A stretch of DNA of 21,124 bases from a virus: positions 1 to 21,124 of IMG/VR virus record IMGVR_UViG_3300009684_000208. One strand, given 5' to 3'. A program made the position numbers and the translations under genes. Shown piece by piece: positions 7,620-12,626 of the stretch (its first letter is position 1; each line of letters begins with the position of its first letter). Under the pieces are notes generated by a model, which was not told the DNA's origin, searched no databases, and saw only the letters and a program-made list of their open reading frames with translations.

Positions 7620-8012
7620 ATGCCATTAGAATTTAAAAAGTATGAATCAGCAGAAGCAGGTATTTTCGAAGATCTTGGAACTATCAGATCTGTTGCAGGT
7701 AAAGGCGGAGAAATTGGTTTCATTCCAAAGAATTGGAATAACACTGCAAAGAACGTTGCAATTGTTATCTTCAAGAAGAATGGTACTTCTGCCACAGTAT
7801 CAGCAAGCAAGCCACTAAGCGTTGCACTGCGTGCTAAAGAAGTCAGCATTCGTCAGTTGATGAAGTTTCAGTTAACTGAAGCTCCTAACGGAACAATCTT
7901 TGTCAGTATGCCAGGTGGTGGTGCTCCAATTCAAAAGCACGCTGTTGACAGCATCAAAGATGAAGACTTTGAGGTGGAGGAATTGTCTCACGAGGACACT
8001 ATTGCAATGTAA
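7620..8012 (+). CDS. Unknown single-gene unit product, probably highly expressed
   Basis: 130 residues starting MPLEFKKYESAEAG. I chose ATG 7620; an in-frame TTG at 7605 would add five residues. Short alternating hydrophobic stretches (VAIVIFKKNG, TIFVSMPGG) suggest a mainly beta fold with an acidic tail (DEDFEVEELSHEDT). No known motif or signal peptide is seen. The gene is richer in G+C than its neighbours; by hand count 30 of the 60 bases from 7801 are G or C. It stands alone between a promoter-like site and a strong terminator. These features suggest abundant expression early in infection. A DNA- or RNA-binding or anti-host role is possible but not supported by motifs. Confidence 0.85.
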   Translation: MPLEFKKYESAEAGIFEDLGTIRSVAGKGGEIGFIPKNWNNTAKNVAIVIFKKNGTSATVSASKPLSVALRAKEVSIRQLMKFQLTEAPNGTIFVSMPGGGAPIQKHAVDSIKDEDFEVEELSHEDTIAM

Positions 8013-8020
8013 TGCAATCT

Positions 8021-8053
8021 AAGAAAGGGCTAATCGCCCTTTCTTTTCTTTTA
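8021..8053 (+). terminator. Strong intrinsic terminator after the 7620-8012 gene
   Basis: A perfect 10-bp stem AAGAAAGGGC/GCCCTTTCTT (8021-8030 with 8036-8045), loop TAATC, followed by TTCTTTTA. It begins nine bases after the stop codon and closes the single-gene unit. Confidence 0.9.
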
Positions 8054-8104
8054 TATACAATCTTTAAGCTGTAAACTGCAAGAGAATAGTAAACTTTATA
8101 TAGT

Positions 8105-8344
8105 ATTTGTATATAATATAATAGGTGTATCAACAGTCTTGGAATATAAACAACATTTTCAAACAGCTATATTATACAAATGTAACATACATATAGCATT
8201 AACATATTACAATTGTAATGAGACACAATAATCAGATGTACACTTATAAGATAGAGATAGGCTTATAAGAGCAAAGCAGGTACATCAGTGATAAATATTT
8301 AATGCATTAGATTGTTATTAAATATCATTCTCATTGCAATTGTA
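8105..8344 (+). ncRNA. Candidate structured RNA or leader (element 1)
   Basis: No gene is seen in 8054-8372. The stretch holds several helices. First, 8105-8120 pairs with 8168-8181 (14 pairs, one 2-base bulge). Next comes a 16-pair closing stem, 8208-8223 with 8329-8344, with one G-U pair. Inside that stem lie arm GATGTAC/GTACATC (8235-8241 with 8280-8286) carrying CTTATAAG/CTTATAAG (8243-8250 with 8262-8269), and arm ATATTTAAT/ATTAAATAT (8295-8303 with 8317-8325). The 3' end of the closing stem runs into TTTTTATTCACACACA and then ATG 8373. It may be an independent RNA, a leader controlling the next gene, or a processing site. It matches no RNA family I can name. Strand is inferred from the flanking genes. 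Confidence 0.5.
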
Positions 8345-8372
8345 TTTTTATTCACACACAAAAAACAAAATT
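8345..8372 (+). promoter_or_regulatory. C/A-rich leader motif, copy 1
   Basis: TTTTTATTCACACACA followed by an A-rich stretch lies between the closing stem of RNA element 1 and ATG 8373. The same arrangement (helix end, T-run, TTCACACACA-like, A/T-rich, ATG) recurs before 8876 and 10484. It may act as a translation-initiation or transcription signal. Confidence 0.5.
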
Positions 8373-8522
8373 ATGAAAGAGTATATAATTACATACCAAC
8401 GTACAGATGGTTCTTTTAGATTTACATTCATTGATGCTAATAACATTGATCAAGCTAAAGAATTAGTATATAATGATAAATTAGATTGTGTTCAGATATT
8501 AAGTGCTGAATGTAATTACTAA
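8373..8522 (+). CDS. Small unknown protein behind RNA element 1
   Basis: 49 residues, MKEYIITYQRTDGSFRFTF and on. I chose ATG 8373, which follows the shared C/A-rich leader. A TTG at 8334 is in frame but lies inside the closing stem of RNA element 1. Pattern: a strand pair, then a helix (NNIDQAKELVYND), then a strand. That is a compact alpha/beta fold without membrane segments. Function unknown. Confidence 0.65.
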   Translation: MKEYIITYQRTDGSFRFTFIDANNIDQAKELVYNDKLDCVQILSAECNY

Positions 8523-8530
8523 AGTTTATT

Positions 8531-8845
8531 CTCCTGGGACACAATAATCGTCAACTGTGGTCATCATGCTACACGTTTGGGTTATTGTGTCTACGAGATT
8601 TTAATGCACCAATCTATCTTCCCAAGGGATAGCAGTTATAACATAGTCGAGGTTAGTAGACTTTATATAATCAACTTAAGATAAGGTTATATAAAGAACG
8701 AAAGCCTAAAATCCACATATTGGAGTAGACGTACAAAAATGTTATAGCTGAGTGCAGAGGGATTTTATGTGGTGATACATGGATTAACCAAATATATTGG
8801 ACAATTAATTGTATTCCAGACAGCAGGAAGACTGCTCACCACATT
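8531..8845 (+). ncRNA. Candidate structured RNA (element 2)
   Basis: No gene is seen in 8523-8875. Perfect or near-perfect helices fill it. GACACAATAA/TTATTGTGTC pairs 8538-8547 with 8582-8591, with an inner TGTGG/CTACA hairpin. CTATC/GATAG pairs 8614-8618 with 8628-8632. A 12-bp stem pairs 8633-8644 with 8739-8750 (one G-U). Enclosed in it is CTTTATATAA/TTATATAAAG (8661-8670 with 8687-8696). ATGTGGTGA/TCACCACAT pairs 8767-8775 with 8836-8844, and inside it AGCAG/CTGCT (8822-8826 with 8832-8836) competes for base 8836. The last helix runs into TTTTT and the shared leader. It is more G+C-rich than nearby genes. It does not match tRNA, tmRNA, RNase P or group II intron domain V as I know them. 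Confidence 0.55.
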
Positions 8846-8875
8846 TTTCATTTACACACATTAAATAATAATTAT
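8845..8875 (+). promoter_or_regulatory. C/A-rich leader motif, copy 2
   Basis: TTTTCATTTACACACATTAA followed by an A/T-rich stretch joins the last helix of RNA element 2 to ATG 8876. It resembles the leaders at 8345 and 10443. Confidence 0.5.
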
Positions 8876-9076
8876 ATGAACAAACAATTTCTATTACAAA
8901 TGCTTGAATTATCAAACACTAACAGACCATTTAAATATGTAAGTGAGTTATTGTTACAAATAGCTGTTGATCCTGAGCTTGATGATAATGTATCTATTGA
9001 TGATTTTGATAATGAGTTCTATTCAGTTAGGAGTATTAGCTGGATTAAACAATGTTTCAATTTTAATTTAAAATAA
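8876..9076 (+). CDS. Small acidic unknown protein
   Basis: 66 residues: a helical N-terminus (MNKQFLLQMLELSNTNRP), then an acidic stretch (DPELDDNVSIDDFDNEF). No membrane segment or known motif. It is the first gene after RNA element 2 and starts at the end of the shared C/A-rich leader, which supports the start. Function unknown. Confidence 0.65.
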   Translation: MNKQFLLQMLELSNTNRPFKYVSELLLQIAVDPELDDNVSIDDFDNEFYSVRSISWIKQCFNFNLK

Positions 9077-9089
9077 TATTAATTAAACC

Positions 9090-9109
9090 TTATAAATCAA
9101 TTAGTTATG
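9090..9109 (+). promoter_or_regulatory. Repeated A/T-rich leader, copy 1
   Basis: TTATAAATCAATTAGTTATG ends at the start codon of the 9107 gene. Related sequences precede the genes at 9519 (9491-9521, ending AATTAGTTATG) and 9715 (9697-9717). It is probably a ribosome-loading sequence in place of Shine-Dalgarno, or a repeated promoter. Confidence 0.5.
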
Positions 9110-9478
9110 AATGCAGCAATAGAATTTAACAGTTTTGTTACAGGTAAACCAGATGTTATATGTGCTTATGTAAGAAAGGTAAATTATGGTGAAGATCATT
9201 ATAATGTAAGTCTTCCATTGGGATATACAGAGGAACAATATGCTAATTTTATGCTTGATCTAGATTTTACATATGATAATGGATTTGGAGGACAAGAAGT
9301 AGATGGTGAAATATGGTTTAAAGATGGTACATGGGCTGATAGGGGAGAATATGATGGTTCAGAATGGTGGAACTATCATAAATGTCCTAAAGTACCAACA
9401 TTTCTTTATCCTTTAGAAGAAGAATTACCTTTTGATCAGGCAAATTATTGGGATGGTGATGAAACATCTAAACAATAA
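9107..9478 (+). CDS. Acidic, aromatic-rich unknown protein
   Basis: 123 residues, rich in Asp, Glu, Trp and Tyr. Segments include FTYDNGFGGQEVDGEIWF and WADRGEYDGSEWWNYHKCP, then a proline-containing acidic C-terminus. It is probably a small beta-rich soluble protein; no signal peptide or transmembrane helix. The repeated A/T-rich leader supports ATG 9107. I do not recognise a function. Confidence 0.75.
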   Translation: MNAAIEFNSFVTGKPDVICAYVRKVNYGEDHYNVSLPLGYTEEQYANFMLDLDFTYDNGFGGQEVDGEIWFKDGTWADRGEYDGSEWWNYHKCPKVPTFLYPLEEELPFDQANYWDGDETSKQ

Positions 9479-9490
9479 TTTTAAACAACA

Positions 9491-9521
9491 ATTATAAATC
9501 ATTAAACTACAATTAGTTATG
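9491..9521 (+). promoter_or_regulatory. Repeated A/T-rich leader, copy 2
   Basis: ATTATAAATCATTAAAC at 9491-9507 and then AATTAGTTATG match the leaders before 9107 and 9715, with a few extra bases inserted. The leader ends at ATG 9519. Confidence 0.45.
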
Positions 9522-9671
9522 AAAAAAGATTATTCAATACAGTTAATAATAATGTTAATATTTGGAGCATTGTTATTTATAATAGCAACAAGTTCTTGTT
9601 CTGTAAATAGAGGAGGATATAAAGCTCCTAAAACATGGCATTGTGTAGTTGGTAAACATCAATTGAGATGA
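9519..9671 (+). CDS. Small phage lipoprotein
   Basis: 50 residues. The N-terminus MKKDYSIQ is followed by a hydrophobic helix (LIIMLIFGALLFIIA) and TSSC, a good type II signal-peptide lipobox with the lipidated Cys at residue 27. The mature part is only about 24 residues (CSVNRGGYKAPKTWHCVV and on). It should be anchored in a membrane facing outside the cytoplasm. It begins a run of small membrane-targeted genes (9519-10385). Superinfection exclusion is a possible role, by analogy with other phage lipoproteins only. Confidence 0.75.
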   Translation: MKKDYSIQLIIMLIFGALLFIIATSSCSVNRGGYKAPKTWHCVVGKHQLR

Positions 9672-9696
9672 TAATTTCAAATAAATATTATAAACA

Positions 9697-9717
9697 ATTA
9701 TAAATCAATCAATTATG
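9697..9717 (+). promoter_or_regulatory. Repeated A/T-rich leader, copy 3
   Basis: ATTATAAATCAATCAATT leads directly into ATG 9715. It differs at only a few positions from the copies before 9107 and 9519. Confidence 0.45.
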
Positions 9718-9942
9718 AAAGAAAGTTTAGAAAAATTCACAGCCATTATATTTGATGGTAAAATAGACATCAATGATTTCTATCATGCTAGCTTTACAGA
9801 TAGATGTATTAGATTCCAGGGTAAAGCTAATAGTGATGTAATACATAAATACAAGGATGCAGGTTGGAAATTCACATTAGATGATAGTGCTACTATTATA
9901 GAAGGTGATATGGATAATGTATCTTTAATATTCACATTTTAA
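9715..9942 (+). CDS. Small soluble unknown protein
   Basis: 75 residues without signal peptide or membrane segment. The alternating pattern (RCIRFQGKANSDV, GWKFTLDDSATIIEGD, NVSLIFTF) suggests a small beta-rich fold with one helix around DVIHKYKDAG. It lies between the lipoprotein gene and a membrane-protein gene and starts at a repeated A/T-rich leader. Function unknown. Confidence 0.65.
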   Translation: MKESLEKFTAIIFDGKIDINDFYHASFTDRCIRFQGKANSDVIHKYKDAGWKFTLDDSATIIEGDMDNVSLIFTF

Positions 9943-9954
9943 TATATTCCATAT

Positions 9955-10131
9955 ATGAGAAAGTATATTAATATAATAATGGGCATTGTTATGTTCATTG
10001 TTACAACAGCATTAATTGGATGTATTATATATTTCACTAATCCAACCATATTATCAATAGCACTAATATGTGTTATATCTGGAGTTGGGTATATAATTTC
10101 TTATTTATTTATCACTGATTATTTAAATTAA
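9955..10131 (+). CDS. Small two-helix membrane protein
   Basis: 58 residues, almost entirely hydrophobic. Helices span about residues 5-27 (INIIMGIVMFIVTTALIGCI) and 32-53 (ILSIALICVISGVGYIISYL). ATG 9955 is 12 bases after the previous stop. It belongs to the cluster of membrane-targeted small genes. Candidate roles are membrane-potential or superinfection effects; no motif supports one choice. Confidence 0.6.
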   Translation: MRKYINIIMGIVMFIVTTALIGCIIYFTNPTILSIALICVISGVGYIISYLFITDYLN

Positions 10132-10137
10132 ATCATT

Positions 10138-10257
10138 ATGAAAGATCATCAATTAGAAAAAGTTAAAAGAATAGAAGTGAGTATTAAGCTATTTGGCTTA
10201 ATTCTCGTTCTCACATCGTTCATTTATTTATTACTTTACATTAAATTTGCAAAATAA
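10138..10257 (+). CDS. Very small single-helix membrane protein
   Basis: 39 residues: a basic amphipathic start (MKDHQLEKVKRIEVSIK), then one hydrophobic helix (LFGLILVLTSFIYLLLYI) and a short basic end. Its stop overlaps the next start by one base (TAATG), which favours real translation of both. A single-pass inner-membrane protein with its charged end in the cytoplasm is likely. Function unknown. Confidence 0.55.
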   Translation: MKDHQLEKVKRIEVSIKLFGLILVLTSFIYLLLYIKFAK

Positions 10258-10385
10258 TGAAAGCATTAATTATTATTTCAATATTAGCCATATTGTTTAC
10301 ATCATGTAGACCAACTAGAGGTTGTCCTGCATATGATAAAACATTTTGGTATAGAATGGGTGGATCTCGTCCATTTTTAAGATAG
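10257..10385 (+). CDS. Very small phage lipoprotein
   Basis: 42 residues: signal peptide MKALIIISILAILFTSC with a lipobox (LFTSC, Cys at 17), then a short mature part containing RGCPAYDKTFWYRMGG and ending in LR. It ends at TAG, one of the few TAG stops here. It is coupled to the upstream membrane protein by a one-base overlap. The mature part has a second Cys. Role unknown; surface or periplasmic exposure is implied by the lipobox. Confidence 0.65.
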   Translation: MKALIIISILAILFTSCRPTRGCPAYDKTFWYRMGGSRPFLR

Positions 10386-10412
10386 TCGTTTTTTTTTATT
10401 AGCAGTTAAAAA

Positions 10413-10447
10413 GGACTCTGGGTATTTCTATACCTGGAGCCATTTTT
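10413..10447 (+). terminator. Hairpin with T-run upstream of the 10484 gene
   Basis: CTCTGGGTAT (10416-10425) pairs with ATACCTGGAG (10430-10439), ten pairs with two G-U, loop TTCT. GG/CC outside is offset by one A, and ATTTTT follows. It can end transcription of the membrane-protein cluster. It also occupies the place that RNA elements 1 and 2 hold before the shared leader, so it may be the third member of that arrangement. A run of nine T at 10389-10397 precedes it. Confidence 0.7.
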
Positions 10448-10483
10448 ATTCATTTATTCACACACATTAAAAAATTATTAATT
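10443..10483 (+). promoter_or_regulatory. C/A-rich leader motif, copy 3
   Basis: TTTTTATTCATTTATTCACA at 10443-10462 continues as CACATTAAA and an A/T-rich stretch to ATG 10484. It shares its core with the leaders before 8373 and 8876. Confidence 0.5.
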
Positions 10484-10621
10484 ATGAGTACAATCACTCT
10501 TACACCAATTGAGTTTGATCTATTCAAGGACATTGCAGACTTTTATTTTGACTTCACTGTTAAAATGGGAATTGTACATGTTATAGCTAGCACAGAAATG
10601 TTAGCTAAGCTTGGATATTAA
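10484..10621 (+). CDS. Very small unknown protein
   Basis: 45 residues (MSTITLTPIEFDLFKDIADF and on). The acidic amphipathic N-terminal half is followed by VHVIASTEMLAKLGY. There is no signal peptide. It stands alone between two hairpins, behind leader copy 3, which supports the start. Function unknown. Confidence 0.55.
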   Translation: MSTITLTPIEFDLFKDIADFYFDFTVKMGIVHVIASTEMLAKLGY

Positions 10622-10641
10622 TTCATTAAAGACTATCTTTG
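10610..10641 (+). promoter_or_regulatory. Possible Bacteroidetes-type promoter overlapping a hairpin
   Basis: CTTG (10610-10613), 20 bases, TATCTTTG (10634-10641). The -7 element is identical to that of the late operon promoter at 7037-7044; the -33 element matches three of four bases. Transcription would start near 10648 with a leader of about 28 bases before ATG 10676. Confidence 0.4.
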
Positions 10642-10662
10642 TATTTTACAGAGGTAGTCTTT
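10628..10662 (+). terminator. 15-bp hairpin between the 10484 and 10676 genes
   Basis: AAAGACTATCTTTGT (10628-10642) pairs fully with ACAGAGGTAGTCTTT (10648-10662), including two G-U pairs, with loop ATTTT. The 3' arm ends in T's, but the T-run is short, so termination may be partial. The -7 element of a possible promoter lies inside the 5' arm. Confidence 0.65.
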
Positions 10663-10675
10663 TAAATCTTAAATT

Positions 10676-11179
10676 ATGAGTGATTTTATACCAGCTAGAT
10701 TAGTACCAAAGAGCTATAAGCCTTTGAAACTAGAAAAAGGAATGTTCTTTGTTACAATAAAGAACAATGCTATTCATTTACATACACTTAATTTTGTTCC
10801 TAAGGATGTAGAATTATATACCCAATTAAATGGAATGCCTGTTGAATTATATATAGTTTATGAAGGCAATTCAAATCTTAATGAGTTTGAAATCTTAGCA
10901 ACACCAGAACAAATAGGTTGGTTTGATGATGGTGATTATTCTGATGAGATATCAGATATTACAATTAGACAAATCAACATTATATTCTCTGAGCATGAAG
11001 GATTTATAAATCTTGAATATGATATAGATGCAGATAAACCTGTATTATATGATAATAAAGTGACTATGAGATTTATAAATGACTCTGGACCTATAGATTT
11101 TGATGATTGGGAAGATTTTGATGAGGATGATCAAGATAATAATGAGAATGATTTTGAAGATAGATTAATTAACGAATAA
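10676..11179 (+). CDS. Unknown protein with strongly acidic C-terminal tail
   Basis: 167 residues. The N-terminal 130 residues look beta-rich (KGMFFVTIKNNAIHLHTLNF, VELYIVYEGN, NEFEILATPEQIGWFDDGD). The last 35 residues are mostly Asp and Glu with Trp and Phe (DDWEDFDEDDQDNNENDFED). Acidic tails of this type occur in single-strand DNA-binding proteins and in DNA-mimic anti-restriction proteins, but I see no OB-fold signature. Start ATG 10676 follows the hairpin/promoter region. Function is unknown; DNA mimicry or protein docking is inference. Confidence 0.7.
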   Translation: MSDFIPARLVPKSYKPLKLEKGMFFVTIKNNAIHLHTLNFVPKDVELYTQLNGMPVELYIVYEGNSNLNEFEILATPEQIGWFDDGDYSDEISDITIRQINIIFSEHEGFINLEYDIDADKPVLYDNKVTMRFINDSGPIDFDDWEDFDEDDQDNNENDFEDRLINE

Positions 11180-11190
11180 ATTTCATATAT

Positions 11191-11379
11191 ATGGAACAAT
11201 TAGAAAAAGCAATAGAGAAAGTATATTATATGTTCTTTCTAAGAAAAGAAAGAGATAACAGTAGAATAACAGGTAAGTTTAACACTGTACATCCTCCAAG
11301 AAAACCATCATACCAACAATGGTGTAGAGAATTTAATGTATCAATGCTCCATAATAGAGTGATTGTACATATGGACTAA
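11191..11379 (+). CDS. Small basic unknown protein
   Basis: 62 residues, basic: a helical start MEQLEKAIEKVYYMFFLRKE, then a basic, proline-containing middle (TVHPPRKPSYQQWCREF). No signal peptide is evident. It begins 11 bases after the acidic-tailed gene, so they probably share a transcript, and a strong terminator follows at 11404. The opposite charges of the two neighbours could suit a complex, which is speculative. Confidence 0.6.
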   Translation: MEQLEKAIEKVYYMFFLRKERDNSRITGKFNTVHPPRKPSYQQWCREFNVSMLHNRVIVHMD

Positions 11380-11403
11380 TTCAGGTGTGTGGATAGTAAA
11401 TAT

Positions 11404-11437
11404 GCCCTCAACATTAATTTGTTGGGGGCTTTTTATT
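11404..11437 (+). terminator. Strong intrinsic terminator
   Basis: GCCCTCAACA (11404-11413) pairs with TGTTGGGGGC (11420-11429) over ten pairs with one G-U, loop TTAATT, then TTTTTATTT. It closes the 10676-11379 unit. Confidence 0.92.
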
Positions 11438-11455
11438 TAACTTAAATCAATTAAA

Positions 11456-11644
11456 ATGGATAATACACAATTAAATAGGCTATTAAATGCAGCCTGCGAA
11501 ATCATTATTTTGTTAGAACATCATGCTGATACATATATTGCAAATAAGATTGAAGCTTTGTTTCAAGAAATAAAATATTCAGATAACTTAGATGCTGATA
11601 TGGAAGCACAAGATTGGGAAACTTTTAAAGAAAACAAAATATGA
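11456..11644 (+). CDS. Small acidic helical unknown protein
   Basis: 62 residues, mostly helix with an acidic second half (NLDADMEAQDWETFKENKI). No membrane segment. It is the first gene after the terminator and overlaps the following secreted-protein gene by ATGA, which supports its translation. Function unknown. Confidence 0.6.
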   Translation: MDNTQLNRLLNAACEIIILLEHHADTYIANKIEALFQEIKYSDNLDADMEAQDWETFKENKI

Positions 11645-12039
11645 AAAAGCTAATAACATTAGTTATTACAATGGTAATAACAATAACAATTTATGCACAA
11701 GACAGTACAGTGTTAAAATCAGAAGCTCAGAAAATGTGTACTTGGAATGACACATTAAGAGATTGGAACTGTCCTGATGTTTTATACAAAGAAGTAGCAA
11801 TTGTATTAAAGAATGAGGTGTTCTATGTAAATGATGAATATAATTCAAAATATAAATTGACTTCCAAGGGTGATTTAACAAAGTATGATGAGTACAATTT
11901 AATTGTTTTCAATAATGTAATTGACAAAGATGGTGAAAGATGTGTTTTGTCTATGATTACACTTGTAAATGGTAATACGTCAATGTACATTGATTACAAA
12001 AATAAACAATTGAGATATTTTTTCAATATCCCAAATTAA
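11641..12039 (+). CDS. Secreted or periplasmic unknown protein
   Basis: 132 residues. MKKLITLVITMVITITIYAQ is a clear signal peptide with likely cleavage after AQ; no lipobox. The mature part (DSTVLKSEAQKMCTWND and on) is beta-rich with three cysteines, including C33 and C44, which could form disulfides in the periplasm. Its start overlaps the upstream stop (ATGA). Cell-envelope action, for example against a second infection, is inferred from export only. Confidence 0.7.
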   Translation: MKKLITLVITMVITITIYAQDSTVLKSEAQKMCTWNDTLRDWNCPDVLYKEVAIVLKNEVFYVNDEYNSKYKLTSKGDLTKYDEYNLIVFNNVIDKDGERCVLSMITLVNGNTSMYIDYKNKQLRYFFNIPN

Positions 12040-12069
12040 ACATTAAATCAAAATTTAAACTAGAAAGCC

Positions 12070-12624
12070 ATGGCAACAAAATTATCTTACAAAAACGCAA
12101 CAGAAAAGAAAGAAGTTAGAGATTTTTTATTCTCTTTATTTGCAAAACATCATTTTAATAAAATAGTTGGATTACCTGGTCCAGATATAAATGATTATAT
12201 ATCGTTTTGTAAATCACATGGGTATAAGAAGTTTAAAATGTATGAAATGGATGCTGTTATTCTTAAGAAACAGTTAAAAAAGATTAAAACACACAGAGCA
12301 TCATTAATACATGGAGACATAATCAAAGCTAATCCTAATAGAAAAGATGTACTCTATGATCTTGATTATTGCGTAACTGTTAGATATATGAAGGAACATA
12401 TTGAAAAATTCAATAATAACTTCATTATGACATTTAGCAGAAGAATCAAAGACATTGAAACTATTACATCATTCTTTCAGGCAAAAGATGAAGAGGTTAT
12501 ATCTATTGTTACAAAGTTCTACCCAAGAGAACATAAGATTTACAAGACAGATAAAGGAAATGAATACATATATATTAATTACAGAGATACATCTAATATG
12601 TGTTGTATAGCTAAAATAAATTAA
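12070..12624 (+). CDS. Possible SAM-dependent methyltransferase-like protein
   Basis: 184 residues. The order of strands and loops resembles a Rossmann methyltransferase: KIVGLPGPD at 31-39 (motif I-like glycine loop), MYEMD at 57-61 (acid after strand 2), HGDI at 81-84, DLDYC at 97-101 (motif IV-like, in place of D/NPPY), NFIMTFSRR at 117-125 and MCCIAKI near the end. The resemblance is by pattern only. Substrate could be nucleic acid or protein. Start: ATG 12070 after a 30-base gap. If correct, it could modify phage DNA, RNA or a host component; an alternative is a non-catalytic relative. Confidence 0.55.
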   Translation: MATKLSYKNATEKKEVRDFLFSLFAKHHFNKIVGLPGPDINDYISFCKSHGYKKFKMYEMDAVILKKQLKKIKTHRASLIHGDIIKANPNRKDVLYDLDYCVTVRYMKEHIEKFNNNFIMTFSRRIKDIETITSFFQAKDEEVISIVTKFYPREHKIYKTDKGNEYIYINYRDTSNMCCIAKIN

Positions 12625-12626
12625 TT

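Noticed and set aside
7565-7849. Minus-strand open frame opposite the 7620-8012 gene
   Set aside because: It runs antisense over a gene with its own promoter-like site and terminator, and its translation has no recognisable features.
8104-8125. TATAAT-like box upstream of RNA element 1 as a sigma70 promoter
   Set aside because: There is no -35 partner at a suitable distance, and the bases form one arm of a 14-pair helix in A/T-rich DNA.
8334-8372. TTG start extending the small protein at 8373 by 13 residues
   Set aside because: The extension lies in the RNA closing stem and C/A-rich leader; ATG 8373 matches the start position of two other genes with the same leader.
8531-8845. Group I or group II intron, tmRNA or RNase P RNA
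   Set aside because: I could not find the conserved core sequences of any of these, and the flanking genes are not split halves of one protein.
10257-10385. Possible reassignment of TAG or TGA, as in some crAss-like phages
   Set aside because: TerL, portal and PolB read through at full length without in-frame TAG or TGA, and TAG (10385, 19644) and TGA act as stops at tight gene junctions.
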